Assembly: GCA_964642165.1 (NCBI GenBank)
Contig: CAZXOC010000027.1
Span: 1 to 40,981, forward strand
Origin: CAYRVX01 sp964642165
GTDB taxonomy: Bacteria > Planctomycetota > Phycisphaerae > SM23-33
Direction of reading: 5' to 3'
DNA: 40,981 nucleotides
The notes beneath the pieces were generated by a model. It worked only from the letters and a program-made list of their open reading frames with translations, made no database searches and was not told the DNA's origin. Positions 27,008 through 35,866 of this stretch are shown here, piece by piece (positions within the stretch are counted from its first letter, which is position 1; every line of letters starts with the position of its first letter). The position numbers were made by a program, and so were the translations under genes.

Positions 27008-29394
27008 ATGTCGATGCACGCGAGATCGCTTCTCCTCGTTTCCGTTGCCGCGGCCGCGATCCTGCCGCCGGTTGCCCGGGCCGCCCCGGCCGCCGACCCC
27101 GACGTCCGGCCCGTCCCCTTCGTCAAGCCCAAGGGCATCTGGGACCAGTTCGTCATCCTCGTCTGGCAGTACAAGACCGACGTGCGGAAGGACCTGGACC
27201 TGTACCGGCAGGTGAACCTGCGCGGCTTCCACATCGACCGCGGGGCGGGCAAGGAAGACCGCGTCGAGTTCGCCCGGAAGCACAACCTGCCCTACTACAA
27301 CGACCACGCCGCCGACAAGGGCTACCTGCACCTCACGCCGCGTACCGGCCGCGACCGCGTGCTCCGAAGAAGCACCGTGATCCCCCGCCCCTACAGCTTG
27401 GCCGACCCGAAGACCCTGGAGATCATGAAGGGGCACCTCCGCCGGAACATCGCGGTGACGAAGAACGGGCCGGTCGTCGCGTACGCGTTCGACGACGAGG
27501 TCAGCCTGGGCTCGTTCAACTCGCCGGCCGAGGTGGACGGCTCGCCGCTGTCGGTGGCCGCCTACCGGAAGTGGCTGCGGAAGCAGTACGGCGGCATCAA
27601 GGCCCTCAACCGGACGTGGGGCACGGACTTCGGCAGCTTCCCCGAGGCCCTCCCCGTTTCGTTCGAGTTCGTCCGCCGGGGGCATACCCGCCCGCCGTTC
27701 GCCCGGTGGAACCTCTCCCGCTGGATGGACTGGCGCAGCTACATGGACACGCAGTTCGCTCAGTGCGTGGCCGAGCTGACGCGCTACGCCAACTCGCTGG
27801 ACCCCACGACGCCCGCGGGCTTCGTCGGCGGCCAGCAGGCCGCGCCCTACGGCGGCTACGACTACGCCAAGCTCTCCCGCGCCATCCAGTGGATCGAGAG
27901 CTACGACATCGGCGGGTCGTGCGAGATCCTCCGCTCGCTCTGGCGGACCGAGCGGCGCCCGTACGTCCAGACATGGTTCTCCACGACCGACGCGCGCCGC
28001 GACGGGTGGTTCCTGTGGTACTACCTGCTGCACGGCAACCGGGGGGTGATCGCCTGGCCGGACCGCGGCGGGTCGTGGTTCCGCCACAAGGACGGCAAGA
28101 TCGCCGAGTTCGTCCGGCAGAACGCCGGGACGATCGGGGAGGTGCAGGGCCCCGTCTCGAAGCCGATCCTCGACGTCGACGCCCGGTTCGACGCCGACCC
28201 CATCGCCGTCTACTACTCCCACCCGTCCGTCCAGGCCACCTGGGCCATGGACGTCGTCACGCACGGCGGCACCTGGCCCCGGCGGTCGAGCAGCCTGGAC
28301 AACAAGTGCCAGTCCGCCGGCAAGAACCGCGTCGCGTGGTTCAAGCTGCTGGAGGACTGCGGCTTCCAGTACAACGTCGTGACGGGCGCGCAGATCGCCG
28401 GCGGCGAGCTCATCGACGGCAAGTACAAGGTCCTCGTCTGCAACCGCGTGGCGGCCATGTCCGATGCCGAGGCCGGCGCCATCCGCAAGTTCGTCGCCGC
28501 CGGAGGCACGGTCATCGCCGACCACCTCACCGGCGTGCTGAACGAGCGCGGCGTCGGGCGCGCCAAGGGCGGGGCGCTCGACGGCCTCTTCGGCATCCGG
28601 CGCGACGAGTCCAAGGGCTACCTCGGCGGCCAGGGCATCACGGAGATCGACGGCGAGAAGTACAGCCGCCCGTTCCTCCAGCGCCTGGTGTACGGCGGCG
28701 CGCTGCGACACGAGGGCATCGTCGTCTACGAGCGCGGCACGAAGGCCGCCGCCGGAAAGGCCGCCGCGACCATCGGCACGGCCGACGCCGTCATTCNNNN
28801 NNNNNNNNNNNNNNNNNNNNNNNNNNNNNNNNNNNNNNNNNNNNNNNNNNNNNNNNNNNNNNNNNNNNNNNNNNNNNNNNNNNNNNNNNNNNNNNNAAGG
28901 CCGCCGCCGGAAAGGCCGCCGCGACCATCGGCACGGCCGACGCCGTCATTCGCAAGCAGACCGGCCGTGGACGCACCGTGTACCTGAACCTCACGCCCAT
29001 GGCGTACTACGACATGGACTACCGTTTGGGGGCGACGGGGCAGACGTGGCGCGGCCTGCTGACGGGCCTGCTGGCCGAGTCGGGACTGCATCCGCGGGCC
29101 CGCGCCCTGGCGGGCGGCAAGCCGATCCCGCTGGCCGAGCTGCTGTACTGGCGCAAGGGCGACCGCGTCGTCGTCGGCCTGGTCAAGAACCCCACCCGCC
29201 AGGGCTCCATCACCGGCGTGGGCAAGGTCCACGGCGTCACGGGCCAGCCCGTCGACGTGACGATCCGGTTCCGCCAGCCGGTCCGGGACATCGTGGACCT
29301 TCGCACCGGCAAGAAGCACCCCGCCGGCCCGACCCTCCCCGCCGGCGCCTGGAAGCCCTGGGAGGCCCTGGTCTTCCAGGTGACCATGCCGTGA
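27008..29394 (+). CDS. Exported beta-galactosidase-like glycoside hydrolase (GH42-like), interrupted by an assembly gap
   Basis: The signal peptide is MSMHARSLLLVSVAAAAILPPVARA. The catalytic region resembles GH42 and related clan-A enzymes: an acidic strand VAYAFDDEVSLGSF, then AYRKWLRKQYGGIKALNRTWGTDFGSF, a phrase seen in GH42 proteins. A GATase-like (trimerisation-type) domain follows (KVLVCNRVAAMSDAEAGAIRKFVAAGGTVIAD), and then a beta-sandwich end. One hundred N at 28797-28896 break the frame, but the 55 nt before the gap (28742-28796) are repeated exactly after it (28897-28951). Removing 155 nt restores one frame and a 743-residue protein. The enzyme probably cleaves beta-linked sugars outside the cytoplasm; exact substrate unknown. 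A -10-like TACAAT at 26947-26952 may be its promoter. Confidence 0.85.
28797..28896. other. Assembly gap (100 N) with a 55-nt duplicated flank
   Basis: Positions 28742-28796 and 28897-28951 are identical. The duplicate plus the N run (155 nt) explains the frame change within the glycosidase gene, so no sequence is likely to be missing. Confidence 0.92.
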
Positions 29395-29446
29395 TGAGGA
29401 AGGCGCGCAGCCCAAGGCTCGGGGAGATCCGGCCCGGATTGCCGTC

Positions 29447-29475
29447 TTGATGAGGCCACTGGCTCTTCGTACCAT
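29447..29475 (+). promoter_or_regulatory. Possible promoter of the AAA ATPase-DUF4276 cassette
   Basis: TTGATG (29447-29452), a 17-nt spacer and TACCAT (29470-29475), about 60 nt before the ATG at 29535. Matches are moderate. Confidence 0.4.
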
Positions 29476-29534
29476 TGCCGCTGCCGCGGAAGCTCGCTCG
29501 TGGGATGCCAGTCCTCCGTGTGGCGAGAGGTACC

Positions 29535-30782
29535 ATGGAAGGCAAGAGACTGATAAGGTCGGTGCGGCTGTTGTGCTTCCTCTCCTACGGCAGGAGATCC
29601 CAGGAAGTGGAGCTTGGCCCGCTCAACGTGCTCATCGGCCCCAACTGCTCCGGGAAGTCCAACTTCATCGCAGCCCTTCGTCTCCTCAAGTGGGCTCCGA
29701 GAGACCTGAACGTGCCGATTCGCGAGGGAGGCGGCGTCACCGAATGGCTCTGGAAGGGCCCACTGGGCCAGCGCGAGGACGACAGGCGCCCGCCGTCGTT
29801 CGCTATGATCGAAGCGGTGGTTGCGTTTCCGGATGGGCCTCGCCCCTTGAGACACGCGATCAGCTTCACTGCGACCGGCCAGCGGCTGGACGTGCTGAAA
29901 GAGGTGATCCAGAACGCTGGTCGTCTGCGCGGGGACAATGGCCCGGTGTGCTTCCTCTGCTCCCAACGAGGAGAGCACAACGCCGAGCTCAGCGCAAGGA
30001 CGGATCTCTCCGCCCAAGCGGGAACGGGCGTGGGACGTGAGGAGAGGCCCTATCCGCTGGAGAAGCTGCCTACCGACCAGTCCGTACTCTCGCAGTTCAG
30101 GGACCCCGCGCAGTACCCCGAGATCAGCTACCTCGGGAGGGCGTACGACAGCATCAGGGTCTACGAGAACCTGGCCACCGGGCGGGGCGCGCCGGTTCGC
30201 ACGCCTCAGCGGACGGACCAGGCGGGGGACTTCCTGGCGGAGGATGGCAGCAACCTGGGCATGGTGCTCAGCGATCTGGACGCTCAGCCGGGGATGTCAG
30301 CGGCCATCTCCGAGAAGCTTGGAGCATTCTACCCCAGGGCAGAACGGGTCGTGCCAAGGGTCCATGGTGCGACGATCCAGGTCCTCCTTCTCGAACGAGG
30401 CACGCACCAGCCCATCCCGGCCACGAGGTTGTCGGACGGTTTCCTCCGGTATCTGCGCTTGCTGACCGTCTTGTGCCATCCCTCGCCCCCGCCGCTGATC
30501 TGCATCGAAGAGCCGGAGCTCGGCCTGCATCCGGATGTCGTGGGTACCGTTGCCGAGCTTCTTGTCGAGGCTTCCCGGCGAACGCAACTGATCGTGACGA
30601 CGCACTCCGATCTTCTGGTCTCGGCCCTGAGCGACGTGCCGGAGGCGGTGCTCGTGTGCGAGCGCGACGAGGACGGCACGCACCTTCGCCGCCTCGAGAA
30701 GGACAAGCTGAAGGAGTGGCTCGACGAGTACACGCTCGGCGACCTGTGGCTGAGAGGCAAGATCGGGGGGACCACGACTTGA
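29535..30782 (+). CDS. AAA/ABC-type ATPase of the OLD-like group (AAA_21), first gene of a two-gene cassette
   Basis: A 415-residue ATPase with an SMC/RecF-like layout. The Walker A is GPNCSGKS (35-42), the signature-like RLSDGFLRYL is at 298-307, the Walker B ICIEEPELGLHP has acidic residues E325-E326, and a switch His lies in TTHSDLL (H357). The central insert is polar and variable. Such ATPases pair with TOPRIM-like effector proteins in OLD, PARIS and related anti-phage systems. Here the next gene is a DUF4276 protein whose start overlaps this stop, as expected for a coupled pair. Codon use is more mixed (AGG, AGA and A/T-ending codons appear more often) than in the flanking glycosidase genes, which suggests acquisition by transfer. 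A defence role is inferred from architecture; it has not been shown for this pair here. Confidence 0.9.
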   Translation: MEGKRLIRSVRLLCFLSYGRRSQEVELGPLNVLIGPNCSGKSNFIAALRLLKWAPRDLNVPIREGGGVTEWLWKGPLGQREDDRRPPSFAMIEAVVAFPDGPRPLRHAISFTATGQRLDVLKEVIQNAGRLRGDNGPVCFLCSQRGEHNAELSARTDLSAQAGTGVGREERPYPLEKLPTDQSVLSQFRDPAQYPEISYLGRAYDSIRVYENLATGRGAPVRTPQRTDQAGDFLAEDGSNLGMVLSDLDAQPGMSAAISEKLGAFYPRAERVVPRVHGATIQVLLLERGTHQPIPATRLSDGFLRYLRLLTVLCHPSPPPLICIEEPELGLHPDVVGTVAELLVEASRRTQLIVTTHSDLLVSALSDVPEAVLVCERDEDGTHLRRLEKDKLKEWLDEYTLGDLWLRGKIGGTTT

Positions 30783-31393
30783 GGGGGATTCAGCTCTTCA
30801 TCGAAGGCGGCGGGAAGGGCAAGAACGCATCGGTCTTTCTCCGCACCGGATTCGGGGCCTTCCTGTCCGAGCTTCGGGAGGCGGCGCGAGCAGTGCACCT
30901 GCCGTGGGATATCGTCCTGTCCGGTTCGCGGGGGGAGACCTTCAAGGACTTTCAGAGGGCATGCCGTTTGGAGCAGGATCGCATCAACATCCTGCTGGTG
31001 GACTCGGAAGGCCCGGTCCGCGCCTCGCAGCGCGAGCACCTCCGTCAGGCGGACAAGTGGAAGGTCGACCAGCCGGAGGAGCAGATCCACCTGATGGTCC
31101 AGGCGATGGAAGCGTGGCTCCTTGCCGACGTCGAGGCGCTCCGGGCATTCTATGGGCAGGGGTTCCAGGAATCCGCGATCCCCGTGATGCAGGACGTGGA
31201 GCAGATCGACAAGGCGGCGCTCGTGCCGGCGCTGGAGCGGGCGTCGCGCCGCACACAGAAGGGCCCCTACCACAAGATGCGGCACGCCGGCAGGCTCCTG
31301 GCGCGGATCGACCCCGAGCGGGTCCGGCTAAGGGCGCAGCACTGCGAGCGCCTGTTCCGCACGCTGCTGGGCGTCATCGAAGCCCAAGCGTGA
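30779..31393 (+). CDS. DUF4276 family protein, TOPRIM-like partner of the ATPase
   Basis: A 204-residue protein starting at TTG 30779, which overlaps the ATPase stop by 4 nt (TTGA), so translation is probably coupled; a G-rich ribosome-site candidate lies about 8 nt upstream. Family features: an N-terminal strand plus FIEGGGKGK with E9, the strand ILLVDSEGPV with D75 and E77, HLMVQAMEAWLLAD, and FYGQGFQES before the C-terminal PYHKMRHAGRLLARIDPERVRLRAQHCERLF. The early Glu and the DxE pair resemble the acidic residues of TOPRIM nucleases, to which DUF4276 has been linked. It may be an effector that cleaves nucleic acid when released or activated by the ATPase; this is inference. Its stop is 3 nt from the end of the convergent gene. 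Confidence 0.85.
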   Translation: MRGIQLFIEGGGKGKNASVFLRTGFGAFLSELREAARAVHLPWDIVLSGSRGETFKDFQRACRLEQDRINILLVDSEGPVRASQREHLRQADKWKVDQPEEQIHLMVQAMEAWLLADVEALRAFYGQGFQESAIPVMQDVEQIDKAALVPALERASRRTQKGPYHKMRHAGRLLARIDPERVRLRAQHCERLFRTLLGVIEAQA

Positions 31394-31396
31394 GTC

Positions 31397-32857
31397 TCAG
31401 CTTCCCGGCTTGAGCCGCCTGGGCTTCTCGAACTCGCCTTTCATCTTCCGCGGCAGGAGGTAGACGGTGCCGGCCCGGTCGCAGAAGTAGAGGTTGGAGA
31501 TGGACGGCTTGCGTCCGTGGCCGTCCGCCCAGAGGGCGTAGAAGTCCGGGTGGGCGCCGACGGGCCGGCGGGCGTAGGTGTGGTTTCGCTCGCTGTTGGC
31601 GGTGAGCTGCCGGAGCTTCTTCCACGTCGCGCCCCGGTCGGGGCTGACCCACATGGCCATCTCGCCGCCGGGGTTGTACGGCTGCGGGCCGGTCTCCGTC
31701 GGGCCGATCACCCGCCACGTGCCGCCTTCCTCGAGGTACAGCGAGCCCATGTCGTAGTTGTTGTCCGACGTCGTGACGGGGCGGATGGCCCACCGCCGCC
31801 CCGTCCAGCGCGCCGTCGTCCAGGTTCGCGGGTCGTTCCCCGGGCCGGACTGGTACCCCTTGCTCGTGACGTACAGGAGCACCGGCCGGTCGCCCGCATC
31901 GAACCGGATGTCCTTCAGGTAGACGTTGAGCTTCTCGGCACGGTAGTCGTGGACGAGCGCGGGGCTGTCGGGCTTCGTCAGCGGCAGGGCGACCGCCTTC
32001 CCGCTCGCCGCCCGCCAGGTCCTGCCGGCATCCGGCGTTTCGACGTAGTAGAGGTTCGTCCGCCAGTTGAGGCCCTTCGGGGCCGGGTGGTAGTTGAAGG
32101 CCGTGCCGGCCCTCGTCCTGCCCCGGGCGCTGACCTGGTAGTGCCCCTTGTCCATGGCGGCGAGGCGCTGCCACGCCGACCAGGTCACGCCGTCGCGGCT
32201 GGTCATGAAGCAGATCGTCCGGGCGGCGGGGTAGTTGTACCGCGTGAAGAAGCAGACGAAGCCCGCCTTGCCCGCGTGCCACGGCTGCACGTAGGAGAAG
32301 TTCGTCATGGGCACGTCGCGCCCGCCTTGGCGCTTCGTCGCGGGCACGAGCGTGAAGGCGTCGACGTCGTACGGCCTGTCGCTTCGGTGCACGTAGGACG
32401 GGCGGCTCGTGCCGTGCGAGGTCGAGAAGATCCAGACGTATCCCTCGGCGTCCACGGAGATCACGGGGTTGTCGTGGGCGTCGCTGGTGTGCTTGTCGAG
32501 CAGGATCGTCGGGCGCGGCACCGTGCCGGTCCTGTGGTCGTAGTACGAGACCATGTGCAGCAGCTTGCGGTTGCTGCCCTTGGCCGAGCCGCCGTAGCAG
32601 AAGAAGGTCTTTCCGGCCTCGGGGCAGTGCACGGCGAACGGCTTGTGCTTCGCGCAGTACGTGCCCAGCCCGCCGCTGTACTTGTAGACGTACTCGTCCC
32701 CCGACGGCTGGTTCATGTACCAGATGCCGCGATAGCCGTCGTCCTTCGCGTTCATGGTGACCTTCCCGGTGCGGCGCCCGGGGGCCTCCGCCCGGGCCCG
32801 GGCCGCCAGGGTCAGGACCAGCACCGCCGCCAGCGCCACATGCCATCCGTTCCTCAT
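31397..32857 (-). CDS. Exported BNR_4-type beta-propeller protein, probable glycan-active enzyme
   Basis: A 486-residue protein with a signal peptide (MRNGWHVALAAVLVLTLAARARA). The mature part begins DDGYRGIWYMNQPSGDEYVYKYSGGLGTYCAKH, which is characteristic of the BNR_4 family, and contains Asp-box-like turns such as SRDGVTW, TPDAGRTW and SPDRGATW, one per propeller blade. Members of this fold include sialidase-like proteins and some ulvan/polysaccharide lyases; the substrate cannot be read off. It converges on the DUF4276 gene with 3 nt between stops and is divergent from the LEPR/RTX gene. With the GH42-like enzyme, it suggests growth on complex, possibly algal, polysaccharide. Confidence 0.85.
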   Translation of the reverse strand: MRNGWHVALAAVLVLTLAARARAEAPGRRTGKVTMNAKDDGYRGIWYMNQPSGDEYVYKYSGGLGTYCAKHKPFAVHCPEAGKTFFCYGGSAKGSNRKLLHMVSYYDHRTGTVPRPTILLDKHTSDAHDNPVISVDAEGYVWIFSTSHGTSRPSYVHRSDRPYDVDAFTLVPATKRQGGRDVPMTNFSYVQPWHAGKAGFVCFFTRYNYPAARTICFMTSRDGVTWSAWQRLAAMDKGHYQVSARGRTRAGTAFNYHPAPKGLNWRTNLYYVETPDAGRTWRAASGKAVALPLTKPDSPALVHDYRAEKLNVYLKDIRFDAGDRPVLLYVTSKGYQSGPGNDPRTWTTARWTGRRWAIRPVTTSDNNYDMGSLYLEEGGTWRVIGPTETGPQPYNPGGEMAMWVSPDRGATWKKLRQLTANSERNHTYARRPVGAHPDFYALWADGHGRKPSISNLYFCDRAGTVYLLPRKMKGEFEKPRRLKPGS

Positions 32858-32968
32858 GGTCTCTCCCGTCGGCTCCTGCCGGGTCAGGCGGGGAGCATTC
32901 TACACGGTGCCGCCCCGGCGGACACAGTGTCGGCCGGGGCGCGGCGCGGGGAACGAGGGCGCGTGGGG

Positions 32969-32997
32969 TTGCCCCGAGAGGCGCTCGGGCATACCAT
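32969..32997 (+). promoter_or_regulatory. Predicted promoter of the LEPR/RTX/propeller gene
   Basis: TTGCCC (32969-32974), a 17-nt spacer and TACCAT (32992-32997), about 78 nt before the ATG at 33075. A TAGAAT on the minus strand (32897-32902) may be the -10 of the divergent BNR_4 gene. Confidence 0.55.
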
Positions 32998-33074
32998 TAA
33001 GGTGCGTGGGCAGCGCCGATCGGCCGGGTCCCGGCCCCGGGGCATCTCCGGGCAGGGCCCGCGGGGAGAAGGAC

Positions 33075-35792
33075 ATGCTCGCTCGAGAAGGACAACCGGT
33101 GCGTTTGGAGGCGATGGAGCCGCGCCTGCTGCTGGACGCGGCGCTGCACGGCTCTCGATGGCTCATTGCCGGCGACGACGACCCGTCACGGCCGGACGAC
33201 CACATCGTCATCGCGTCCGTGCCGGGCGACCCGTCGCAGGTGCAGGCCACGCTCAACGGCGAGGTGGTCGCCAGCAGGCCGCTGGCGCGCCTGCGGAGGA
33301 TCCACATCGTGGCCGGCGAGGGCGACGACGTGGTGGAGGTGGACCTGCCGCCGGCCGCCTACCGCCTGCGGATCACCGCCTACGGCGGGGCGGGCGACGA
33401 CGAGCTGGAAGGCGGCCCCGGGCGCGACCGGCTCTACGGCGGCGACGGCGCGGACGTCCTGCGGGGCGGCGGCCGGACGGACGCCCTCTTCGGCGGGCGC
33501 GGCGACGATGAGCTGGACGGCGGCCCCGGGCGCGACCGCCTCCGCGGCGGCGACGGGGACGACGCCCTCTCCGGCGGCGACGGGCACGACCGCCTCCGCG
33601 GCGGGCGCGGCGCGGACGTGCTGGCCGGCGGCGAGGGGCGCGACCGGCTCTACGGCTCGCCCGGCGACGACGAGATCCTCGGCGAGGGCGACAGCGACCG
33701 CCTCTTCGGCGGCAGGGGCTCCGACGTCCTGCGCCCGGGCGACGGCAAGGATCTGCTCCTCGGCGGCTCGGGCATCGACGTGCTGTACGCCAAGCCGGAC
33801 GATCAGGTCCGCCGGGATCGCGCGGATGCCGTGATGGGCGACCCGGCCGAGAGCCGCCTGGACCTCTTCGAGTCCGAGGGCCAGTTCCGCGAGCGCCTGA
33901 TCCAGATCGCCCTGGAGCGATGGGGCGACATGCTGGGCAAGACCGTCACGTATCCGAGCTGGCGGCACGCGACCTACGGGGGCCTCGAAGGCGATCCATG
34001 GCTGGTGGCCTTCGACAGCTTCGGGCCGGAGATGAACGGCGGGGCCGTTCCCGACACGAGCTCGGCCAACTCCTACTCCGGCACGAACAACCAGGTCGAC
34101 GGCGTGGAGGAGGGCGACCTGGTCAAGACCGACGGCGACTACATCTACATGATCACCGGCGGCGAGCTGGTGATCGTCGACACGCTGCCGGCCGTGGACA
34201 TTCACGTCGTCTCCCGGACGCCCGTCGAGGGCCAGCCTACGGAGCTGTTCCTCCACGGGGACCGCGTGGCCGTCGCGAGCACGGAGTGGGGCGCCTACCC
34301 GTACGAAATCGGGCTCGCGCCGGCGTGGGACACCGGACCCATGTTCATGCCGCCGTATAGGGGGCAGGTGACGTTCAGCGTGTTTGACGTGAGCGACCGA
34401 CAGGCGCCCGGGCTCGTCCAGGAGACGCGCCTGGAGGGCAGCCTCATCGCCACCCGGGCCGTCGACGAGCAGCTCTTCGCGGTGGTGCGGAACGACCTGT
34501 GGATCCCGCCGCCGATCTACGAGGCGGAGGATCTTCCCCCAAGCGAGGTCGACCCGGACGGCAAACCGGCCCCGCCGGACGGGGCGAGCCCGATCTACCT
34601 GTACGGCTACCGGGGGCCCTGGGCGCAAGTGCAGTACACCTACGAGACCGCCGACGAGTACGTTCAGCGCCTGCGGGCCGCGCCGCTGGACGACATCCTC
34701 CCGGGCTACTCGGTCGAGTCCGCCTCGGGCGAGCAGTTGGCCGGGCTGCTGGACGATCCCGCCGCCATCTACCTGCCGCCGGACAGCCTGTCGGAGGACC
34801 TGCTGACGGTGGCGCGGATCGACCTGTCGGCCGATGAGCCGGCCGAGCCGGTCACCACGTCCGTCCAGGGAAGCGGCGGGCACGTCTACGCCTCCCGCGA
34901 TAGCCTCTACGTCGCGGGGCGCCCGGCCATGACGTGGCGGTGGGCGCCGGACGTGGCCTGGGACAGCTCGCGCATCTACAAGTTCGACCTGACCCGGGCG
35001 GAGATCCCCCTGGCGGCCACCGGCGTCGTCGCCGGCACGCTCAACAACCAGTTCTCCATGGACGAGCGCGACGGGCTGTTCCGCATCGCCACGACGACCA
35101 ATTCCTTCGGGTTGCGCTCCAGCAACAGCCTCTTCGTCCTCCAGCAGGACGGTGACGAGCTGGTCTCCAAGGGCGCGCTGACCAACCTCGCCGTCTCCGA
35201 GCGGATCTACTCCGTCCGGTACGTCGACGACCTCGCCTACATGGTGACGTTCCGGCAGGTGGATCCGCTGTTCGTGATCGACCTGTCCGATCCGACCAAG
35301 CCGACCGTCGCGGGCGAGCTGAAGGTGCCGGGCTTCTCGTCGTACCTGCACCCGGCCGGGGAGTCGCGCCTGATCGGCGTCGGCCGCGACGCCGACGAAA
35401 CGGGGCGCACACGCGGGCTGAAGCTCTCGCTGTTCGGCGTGGCCGACCCGACCCAGCCGCAGGAGCTCGACGTGATGCTGCTGGGGACCGGCAACTCGTG
35501 GGGGTCGTCGAGCGAGGCGCTGTGGGACCACCACGCCTTCGCCTACTTCCCCACGCAGCAGGTCCTCACGCTGCCGGTCCGCGACTGGGCCGACACCAGC
35601 CTGCACTCGCTGCACGTGATCCAGGTGGGCGAGGCGGGCTTCACGGAGCTCGGCCAGATCGCCAGCCCGGACCAGATGCGCCGGAGCGTGCGGATCAACG
35701 AGAACGTCTACGCGATCTCGCAGAAGCAGATCACCGTCGCCGACCTGTCCGAGCCGAGCGAGATCATCGCCGTGCTGTCGCTGACGGCGTAG
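33075..35792 (+). CDS. LEPR-xLL surface protein with RTX calcium-binding repeats and a Beta_propel domain
   Basis: A 905-residue protein in three parts. The N-terminus carries LEAMEPRLLLDAAL (11-24), the LEPR-xLL motif common at the start of large planctomycete surface proteins. Residues about 103-238 are RTX/hemolysin-type nonapeptides (GGxGxDxLx: GGAGDDELEGGPGRDRLYGGDGADVLRGG and so on) that bind calcium. From about residue 333, SYSGTNNQVDGVEEGDLVKTDGDYIY is the signature of the secreted Beta_propel family, and the rest is a beta-propeller of about 500 residues. The start at 33075 is chosen for the LEPR position and the GGGAGAAGGA site just upstream; in-frame upstream Met residues lie in the divergent intergenic region. 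No classical signal peptide precedes the motif. Likely displayed or secreted, binding or processing an extracellular ligand. Confidence 0.92.
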   Translation: MLAREGQPVRLEAMEPRLLLDAALHGSRWLIAGDDDPSRPDDHIVIASVPGDPSQVQATLNGEVVASRPLARLRRIHIVAGEGDDVVEVDLPPAAYRLRITAYGGAGDDELEGGPGRDRLYGGDGADVLRGGGRTDALFGGRGDDELDGGPGRDRLRGGDGDDALSGGDGHDRLRGGRGADVLAGGEGRDRLYGSPGDDEILGEGDSDRLFGGRGSDVLRPGDGKDLLLGGSGIDVLYAKPDDQVRRDRADAVMGDPAESRLDLFESEGQFRERLIQIALERWGDMLGKTVTYPSWRHATYGGLEGDPWLVAFDSFGPEMNGGAVPDTSSANSYSGTNNQVDGVEEGDLVKTDGDYIYMITGGELVIVDTLPAVDIHVVSRTPVEGQPTELFLHGDRVAVASTEWGAYPYEIGLAPAWDTGPMFMPPYRGQVTFSVFDVSDRQAPGLVQETRLEGSLIATRAVDEQLFAVVRNDLWIPPPIYEAEDLPPSEVDPDGKPAPPDGASPIYLYGYRGPWAQVQYTYETADEYVQRLRAAPLDDILPGYSVESASGEQLAGLLDDPAAIYLPPDSLSEDLLTVARIDLSADEPAEPVTTSVQGSGGHVYASRDSLYVAGRPAMTWRWAPDVAWDSSRIYKFDLTRAEIPLAATGVVAGTLNNQFSMDERDGLFRIATTTNSFGLRSSNSLFVLQQDGDELVSKGALTNLAVSERIYSVRYVDDLAYMVTFRQVDPLFVIDLSDPTKPTVAGELKVPGFSSYLHPAGESRLIGVGRDADETGRTRGLKLSLFGVADPTQPQELDVMLLGTGNSWGSSSEALWDHHAFAYFPTQQVLTLPVRDWADTSLHSLHVIQVGEAGFTELGQIASPDQMRRSVRINENVYAISQKQITVADLSEPSEIIAVLSLTA
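33381..33788 (+). repeat. Degenerate 27-nt tandem repeats encoding RTX nonapeptides
   Basis: About 14-15 imperfect units coding for GGxGxDxLx. The third bases vary while the Gly and Asp codons are kept, as expected for a selected repeat. Confidence 0.85.
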
Positions 35793-35841
35793 CGCCCCGC
35801 TGCCGCGGCGGGGACTGACGGGAATCGCCCCGGACCCGACG

Positions 35842-35847
35842 TATAAT
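35842..35847 (+). promoter_or_regulatory. Predicted -10 element of the AsmA-like gene
   Basis: A perfect TATAAT overlaps an in-frame ATG at 35846, so that ATG cannot be the start if this is the -10; no good -35 is seen at 16-18 nt. The likely start is the ATG at 35867 with GGAAGG (35855-35860) 6 nt upstream. Confidence 0.5.
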
Positions 35848-35866
35848 GGCTACGGAAGGCAAAGCC

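Noticed and set aside
24416..28711. A minus-strand open frame of over 1400 codons opposite the ABC exporter and secreted genes
   Set aside because: It is the GC-rich mirror of well-recognised plus-strand genes, has low-complexity Arg/Gly/Asp/Val composition and no family motif.
33381..33788. CRISPR-like or tandem non-coding repeat
   Set aside because: The periodic GGC GGC GAC pattern is explained by RTX nonapeptide codons within a continuous frame.
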